Source of the DNA: JABSQH01 sp965230015
Lineage (GTDB): Bacteria; Actinomycetota; Acidimicrobiia; Acidimicrobiales; Ilumatobacteraceae
Assembly (NCBI GenBank): GCA_965230015.1
Contig: CBDDKF010000027.1
Location: 1-64,000, forward strand
Direction of reading: 5' to 3'
DNA length: 64,000 nucleotides
Part shown: piece after piece, positions 63,543-64,000 of the stretch
Layout of the letters: each line of letters opens with the position of its first letter
Numbering within the stretch: the stretch's first letter is position 1
The notes under the pieces: model-generated
What the model was told of the DNA's origin: nothing
The model's input: only the letters and a program-made list of their open reading frames with translations
Databases searched by the model: none
Program-made: the position numbers and the translations under genes

Positions 63543-64000
63543 CGGGCTCCCTCCATCGTCGGTTCCACTGCCGCCCACCGCGCGGCGTCGACTCCCGACG
63601 TTGCCTCGTGGACGATGTCGACCACGTGCTGCAGCACACCAGGGTCGGAGTCGGGGTGAACACCGTGGCCGAGGTTGAACACATGACCCGGGTGACGGTG
63701 CCCGTCGACCAGGTTGTCGTTGAGTACGCGCTCGGTGCCACGTCCGGCGACGTCGCTCCCGGCGAGTACCAGGGCCGGGTCGAGGTTGCCCTGAACGACG
63801 AGATCGGTGCCCAGGCGCTCGCGTGCTGCGCCGATCGGCGTTCGCCAATCGAGGCCGAGCATGGTTGGCCCCGACCCCAACGCCTGGTGCATCGGTTCGA
63901 GGAGGTGGTCGCAACCGATCCCGAAGTGAATGGCGGGCACCTCGGGATGTCGGGCGCGGAGGTCGGCGAACACCTTGGCGCTGTGCGGCAGCACGTAGCG
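63539..64000 (-). CDS. hemE: uroporphyrinogen decarboxylase (5' end beyond window)
   Basis: The C-terminal 153 residues are present and the start lies beyond position 64000. HFGIGCDHLLEPMHQA, GLDWRTPIGAARERLG, VVQGNLDPALVLAG, HVFNLGHGVHPDSDPGVLQHVVDIVHE are classic HemE segments. The enzyme makes coproporphyrinogen III, the substrate for the next steps encoded downstream. First visible gene of the hemE-hemH-hemY-sortase-lnt operon. Confidence 0.95.
   Translation of the reverse strand, partial: RYVLPHSAKVFADLRARHPEVPAIHFGIGCDHLLEPMHQALGSGPTMLGLDWRTPIGAARERLGTDLVVQGNLDPALVLAGSDVAGRGTERVLNDNLVDGHRHPGHVFNLGHGVHPDSDPGVLQHVVDIVHEATSGVDAARWAAVEPTMEGAR

Overview
The window looks like chromosomal DNA of a high-GC actinobacterium. 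The best guess is class Acidimicrobiia, close to Ilumatobacter. The pointers are two WhiB-type regulators, a class E sortase, a DUF222/HNH protein, a PstSCAB-PhoU-SenX3-RegX3 phosphate locus, collagen-like and beta-helix secreted proteins, and a membrane protein carrying a HERTWRHPSEL motif. Genes are densely packed, and many start and stop codons overlap. I found no rRNA, tRNA, CRISPR array, prophage or insertion sequence.

Layout. 1-3762 (minus): a large secreted beta-helix protein cut by the window edge, and a collagen-like secreted protein. 3831-6819 (minus): a PhyH-type dioxygenase and a K+-dependent proton-pumping pyrophosphatase. 6978-10476 (plus): sdhCAB. 10477-12564 (minus): a GH2-like protein. 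12629-22816: a MoxR-type AAA+ ATPase and its usual partner, a VWA protein. Between them lies a block of accessory genes: a frameshifted VOC gene, an AraC regulator, a lysine/arginine-type amino-acid 2-monooxygenase, an amidase, a guanidinobutyrase, a degenerate GH1-like protein and a class III cyclase. 22985-24315: WhiB, TatA, a 94-bp tandem repeat array and a second WhiB. 24604-34409 (plus): ppk1, pstS-C-A-B, phoU, senX3, regX3, with a four-unit PHO box before pstS.

34460-48083: a mixed housekeeping region with two MFS transporters, a DUF2342-like protein lacking its HExxH motif, an SDR protein, moaE, mreB, a PQQ-type sugar dehydrogenase, an acyl-CoA thioesterase, an acyltransferase, a DUF222/HNH gene behind a LexA-like box, a methyltransferase broken by an in-frame stop, and a GrpB protein. 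48198-53280: a lipoprotein, a GT4-methyltransferase-toroid enzyme operon and an aldose-epimerase-like protein. 53377-57376: a PadR-regulated ABC exporter. 57453-58686: dtd and map. 58778-64000 (minus): a tightly coupled hemE-hemH-hemY-sortase-lnt operon.

How genes work together. The strongest functional story is 14481-19213. A monooxygenase, an amidase and a guanidinobutyrase next to an AraC regulator spell out the arginine oxygenase route: arginine to 4-guanidinobutyramide, to 4-guanidinobutyrate, to GABA plus urea. The phosphate locus joins sensing (SenX3-RegX3), uptake (Pst) and storage (Ppk1). Several enzymes have lost or changed a textbook catalytic residue (GH2, GH1-like, DUF2342-like, Lnt). 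Two genes (VOC and methyltransferase) carry single-base disruptions that are either real decay or assembly errors.
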